Source of the DNA: Demequina muriae
GTDB lineage: Bacteria > Actinomycetota > Actinomycetes > Actinomycetales > Demequinaceae
Direction of reading: 5' to 3'
NCBI RefSeq assembly: GCF_030418295.1
Contig: NZ_JAUHQA010000001.1
Coordinates: 2,108,001-2,172,000 of the forward strand
Length of the DNA: 64,000 nt
Below the pieces are notes generated by a model. The model made no database searches and was not told the origin of the DNA. It worked only from the letters and a program-made list of their open reading frames with translations. Shown piece by piece: positions 61,031-64,000 of the stretch. Within the stretch, counting starts at the first letter, position 1, and each line of letters begins with the position of its first letter. Both the position numbers and the translations under genes were made by a program.

Positions 61031-62109
61031 GTGACGCGCGTGAGGCGTTCCACGACCTGCACGGACTCGCAGGCGCGGGGTTCGATGACTCGACCCTTGC
61101 CGACGGACCCGATCGAGTGGGACGCCGGGTGGCGCGGTGGCGCGATGTCCGTGCGGCGCTGATGTCGGCGGCGAGCATCGTGGCGATCGCAGCAGTCGCG
61201 GTGGGCGTCAACGAAGCGCGCTGGGCCGAGCCGATGCCCGGCGAGCCGCTCGCGCCTACCGTGACCGCATCGGCGATGCCCGAGCCCGGAGTCTCGACGG
61301 GACCTGCGGACCGGGTCGGGTGTGCGGAGGCGACCGTGGTGCCCGGCAAGGCGGTGGGGAACTTTGGTGGGCTCGAGGGTTGGTTCAACGGAACGCCCGT
61401 GGCACCGTGCGCGGAGTGGGACGAGCAGATTCTCGATCATCCCGACACAGTGCTGATCCATACCGGCGACAACACCATGGTCGAGGCGTACTACCGCACG
61501 AGCATCGACGCGCTCGGTGTGTACGCCGATTTGGGACCGGACTTCGCGGTGCCGAACCCCGCGCCCGACTGGCCGGCAGACTCGTTCGTGCTGATCGACG
61601 CGCGCACCGGTGAGGTGCTCGAGACCTGGCCGGTGTCCGACTTCGCGACGGACCTGATGGAGGAGGCGCAGGAGGCAGAGCGGCTCGACGAACGTCTGGT
61701 GGCCGACGCGAACGCGCTGGCAGATCACCTCGAGTCACTCGCCGCGTCCGAGGTGGCACCCGAGGGGTATGTCTTCGAGACCTCGTCCCGCGGGGCGGGG
61801 GACGACAGCGACATCGCGTCGGTGCTGACCTACGAGCCCACCCCGAGGCCGAGCGGGCCGTTGGGGTCGCATGGCCTCGCGGTGCGGCTGCAGCCAGGCG
61901 ACAACGACGAGCTCATGCCCCCCGAGGCGACACTGGTCGAGCGCGACCTGATCGTTCCGGGGTCCGTGATGTTCGAGTACCCCGGGACGGACTCGCTGCA
62001 GCTGTCGATCCCCATCGGCTCGGACGCGCACCTCACGCTGGTGGGCAACGGCAACGCGGCCGATGGCTACCTCCTCGTGCCCTTCGCGCGCGAGATTCTC
62101 GCCGAGTAG
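61027..62109 (+). CDS. single-TM protein in the anti-sigma position
   Basis: A 360-aa protein with about 45 cytoplasmic residues (DAREAFHDLHGLAGAGFDDSTLADGPDRVGRR), one TM helix (about 46-63) and a roughly 295-residue extracellular part with no recognised domain. The extracellular part contains two Cys (GCAEATVV, APCAEWD). ATG 61027 overlaps the sigma stop. By position it should be the membrane anti-sigma or sensor for the ECF factor; the N-terminal organisation resembles the MltG-like protein of the other module, but no zinc-binding anti-sigma motif is seen. Confidence 0.7.
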   Translation: MSDAREAFHDLHGLAGAGFDDSTLADGPDRVGRRVARWRDVRAALMSAASIVAIAAVAVGVNEARWAEPMPGEPLAPTVTASAMPEPGVSTGPADRVGCAEATVVPGKAVGNFGGLEGWFNGTPVAPCAEWDEQILDHPDTVLIHTGDNTMVEAYYRTSIDALGVYADLGPDFAVPNPAPDWPADSFVLIDARTGEVLETWPVSDFATDLMEEAQEAERLDERLVADANALADHLESLAASEVAPEGYVFETSSRGAGDDSDIASVLTYEPTPRPSGPLGSHGLAVRLQPGDNDELMPPEATLVERDLIVPGSVMFEYPGTDSLQLSIPIGSDAHLTLVGNGNAADGYLLVPFAREILAE

Positions 62110-62118
62110 GAACCCGAC

Positions 62119-62146
62119 AGCGCCCCCGGACGGATCCGGGGGCGCT
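62119..62146. terminator. bidirectional hairpin between convergent genes
   Basis: AGCGCCCCCGGA-cgga-TCCGGGGGCGCT, a perfect 12-bp stem with a 4-nt loop, starts 10 nt after the sigma operon and lies 61 nt from the end of the MFS gene. It has no T-run; it probably terminates or insulates both. Confidence 0.7.
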
Positions 62147-62206
62147 GCGGTGGTGCGAGGGTCGCGGACATGTCTCCACGTGCGTTGCCCCGCGAGGGTG
62201 AGAGAG

Positions 62207-63769
62207 CTACGGGCGCCTCTCGGCAGGCGCGCCCCCTCCGGTCGTGGTGGTCGAGTGAGCCCCAGCGGCGACGGGAACGACGGCGCCCGGCACCGGCGCG
62301 CCTGCCGCCTCGGCCTCCGCCAACTCTTCCGCAGTGGGGGACCGGTGGCTGTCGGTGGGGCGGGCGTTCACCAGGATCGCTGCCACGACCGCGGCGAGCA
62401 GCACCGCACCCACGGACACCCACATGGCCGTGGTGAAGCCCTGCACCGCGGCCTCGCTGACGTCCGCAGCGGCCCCGCCGTTGTCGGCGATCCACGTGCT
62501 GGTGACGGTGGCGGCGACGGTGTTGAGCAGCGCGATGCCGATCGACCCGCCCACCTGCTGAGTGGTGTTCAGCGTTGCCGACACCACGCCGGCGTCGGTG
62601 CCACGCACCCCGCCGGTGGCGGTCGCCATCGACGGCATGAACGTCAGGCCCATGCCGAGCCCCAGGAACAGCAGACCGGGGAACACGCTGACCCAGTACG
62701 ACGACCCGACCTCGATCTGCGTGAGGTAGGTGAGCGCCGCGGCCGCGGTCAGCAGTCCTGGCACCATGAGCCGGCGCGGGCCGACCCGCGGCAGCAGGCG
62801 TGCGGAGAGCACCACCGCGCCGGTCATCATGCCCACCACCATGGGCAGGAACGCGAGGCCGGTCGCCATGGGTGAGTAGCCCTGGACGCCCTGCATGTAG
62901 TACGTGAGGAACAGGAACACGCCGAACATGCCGATCTGCGAGAGCCCCACCGCCGTGAGCGCACCGACGCGGTTCCGGTCGCGCAGCAGGTGCAGCGGCA
63001 GCAGGGCGTGCGGCGTGCGGCGCTCCACCTGGACGAATGCGGCCATCAGCAGCACTCCGACGGCGAGCGAGCCGAGGACGATCGTGGAGGTCCAGCCGTC
63101 CTGCTCCGCCTCGCTCAGTCCGAAGACGATCGCGAGCAGTCCGCCCGAGGCGAGCAGCGCGCCAGGAACGTCCAGGCGCACGCGGACGCCTCCAGTGCCG
63201 TGGTCACGCAGGAACAGCGCAGCGCCGACGACCGCCAGCATCGCGATGGGCACGTTGACCATGAGCGTCCATCGCCAATCGACGTACTGAGTGAGAGCGC
63301 CGCCAAGAATGAGGCCGATGGCGGCACCGCCGCCAGCGATCGCGCCGTAGACGCCCAGGGCGCGGGCGCGCTCGCGAGCGTCGGTGAAGGTGACATTGAG
63401 CATCGACAGCGCGGCCGGCGCGAGGAGCGCGGCGAAGACGCCCTGAAGAGCGCGGGCGGTGATCAGGATCTCGAAGTTCTGAGCGAGACCTCCGAGCGCT
63501 GAGGCGACGGCGAAGCCGCTGAGGCCGATGATGAGCGTGCGCTTGCGACCCAGGACGTCGCCCAGCCGCCCGCCGAGCAGCAGGAGGCCACCGAAGGCAA
63601 GCGTGTAGGCGGTGATGACCCATTGGCGGTCGGCGTCAGAGATGCCGAGGTCGGCTTGGGCAGTCGGCAGAGCGATGTTGACGATGGTCATGTCGAGCAC
63701 GACCATGAGCTGTGCGAGCCCGATCGCGGCGAGGCCCCACCAGCGGCGGGGATCGGGTGTGGTGTCCAT
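62207..63769 (-). CDS. MFS exporter, DHA2 (EmrB/QacA) family
   Basis: A 520-aa drug/proton antiporter with about 14 TM helices. VVLDMTIVNIALPTAQADLG (motif D1 of DHA2 proteins) is at about residues 23-42, followed by LLLLGGRLGDVLGRKRTLIIG (motif A) and GAIAGGGAAIGLILGGALTQYVDWRW (motif C). The C-terminus is a cytoplasmic Ala/Gly-rich tail. The substrate is unknown. Its upstream region carries two palindromes (63904-63970), and a divergent regulator is expected beyond the window end. Confidence 0.9.
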   Translation of the reverse strand: MDTTPDPRRWWGLAAIGLAQLMVVLDMTIVNIALPTAQADLGISDADRQWVITAYTLAFGGLLLLGGRLGDVLGRKRTLIIGLSGFAVASALGGLAQNFEILITARALQGVFAALLAPAALSMLNVTFTDARERARALGVYGAIAGGGAAIGLILGGALTQYVDWRWTLMVNVPIAMLAVVGAALFLRDHGTGGVRVRLDVPGALLASGGLLAIVFGLSEAEQDGWTSTIVLGSLAVGVLLMAAFVQVERRTPHALLPLHLLRDRNRVGALTAVGLSQIGMFGVFLFLTYYMQGVQGYSPMATGLAFLPMVVGMMTGAVVLSARLLPRVGPRRLMVPGLLTAAAALTYLTQIEVGSSYWVSVFPGLLFLGLGMGLTFMPSMATATGGVRGTDAGVVSATLNTTQQVGGSIGIALLNTVAATVTSTWIADNGGAAADVSEAAVQGFTTAMWVSVGAVLLAAVVAAILVNARPTDSHRSPTAEELAEAEAAGAPVPGAVVPVAAGAHSTTTTGGGAPAERRP

Positions 63770-64000
63770 GGGGGACCTTTCGTGACGGCGACCGCGGTGG
63801 CGACGAGTGCGTCTGCGGTCGGCGCTGGCGGGAATGCCGGTGAGGGCGTGTGCGTGACCTCGGGCGAGGTCGGCGCGTGGAACGGTGGCGGAGGTGCTTG
63901 CAGAACTTCCTAGCCGTCCGGTAAGTTACGAGAGTGACGCTAGCGGCACTACTAGCCGGCCGTCAAGTAGATTTCTCAAGAACTTTCGGAGCAGGTAGGG
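63770..64000. other. window-end intergenic region upstream of the MFS gene
   Basis: No gene is complete here. The region is less GC-rich towards the end and contains the two palindromes listed separately. The last 30 nt (TTTCGGAGCAGG) may approach the start of a rightward gene, which would fit a divergent regulator. Confidence 0.4.
63904..63970. promoter_or_regulatory. pair of palindromic operators upstream of the MFS exporter
   Basis: A site at 63904-63927 has outer arms AACTT/AAGTT. A stronger one at 63949-63970 reads CTACT.G.CGGCCG.C.AGTAG, matching its own complement at 18 of 22 positions. Both contain CTAGCCG and AAGT elements in the same order (CTAGCCGtCCG..AAGT; CTAGCCGgCCG..AAGT), so they are related sites about 43 nt apart. 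A TetR- or MarR-type repressor is likely. Confidence 0.55.

Overview
The window is chromosomal DNA from a high-GC Gram-positive bacterium, most likely an actinobacterium of the order Micrococcales. The evidence is the strong third-position G/C bias, frequent GTG starts, many start codons lying 6-7 nt after a TANNNT -10 box (leaderless mRNAs), SARP/BTAD, SHOCT, DUF3516 and CueP family genes, and teichoic-acid and sortase-type surface genes. The genus cannot be fixed from sequence alone.

Layout. 0-8.5 kb is a branched-chain amino acid locus: ilvD, a DUF1905 gene, an attenuator with an Ile/Leu/Val leader peptide, then ilvB-ilvN-ilvC-leuB-ilvE. Later in the window are a second ilvE (32.3 kb) and cimA (47.4 kb), the latter with its own Ile-rich leader peptide and attenuator. 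Together these cover acetohydroxyacid synthase to the final transaminase, plus the citramalate route to isoleucine. 8.5-16.1 kb holds small metabolic and membrane genes and an acyl-CoA synthetase. 16.1-21.4 kb looks foreign: base composition is less GC-rich by eye, and it carries a stand-alone RelA/SpoT-type nucleotide synthetase, a NUDIX hydrolase, and a 1035-aa PLD nuclease-DEVH helicase-DUF3427 protein fused translationally to the NUDIX gene by a TAATG overlap. This is the best candidate for an unusual (possibly defensive) system. 21.4-31.7 kb contains several regulator/target pairs (HxlR with a flavin oxidoreductase, ArsR with SRPBCC, TetR with an ABC exporter) and a SARP-like regulator. 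31.8-38.3 kb has RidA, ilvE2, a wall-anchored Ig-repeat protein, a GH9 glucanase without a signal peptide and a YCII protein. 38.3-41.1 kb has an ECF sigma factor coupled to an MltG-like protein, a YgjP-type metallopeptidase and a Doc toxin-antitoxin pair. 41.1-47.1 kb is a wall-polymer operon: a double-domain TagF-like polymerase, an MBOAT acyltransferase and an AlgJ/DHHW-like partner. 48.9-64 kb has a hybrid sensor kinase coupled to a REC-EAL protein, a VIT transporter, a DUF3516 helicase, PLPBP, YbaK, RNase HI, YigZ, a copper-protein pair with CueP, a second ECF sigma module and an MFS exporter.

Two window-wide signals stand out. First, the 10-mer GGCCGATGCG (or its complement) occurs about 32 times on both strands, between genes and inside genes; inside genes it is nearly always read as Ala-Asp-Ala or Ala-Ser-Ala. 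It is almost absent from the foreign-looking 16-21 kb block. Second, leaderless promoters are pervasive and help to fix many start codons, including those of both attenuator leader peptides. No rRNA, tRNA, CRISPR array or insertion sequence was recognised.
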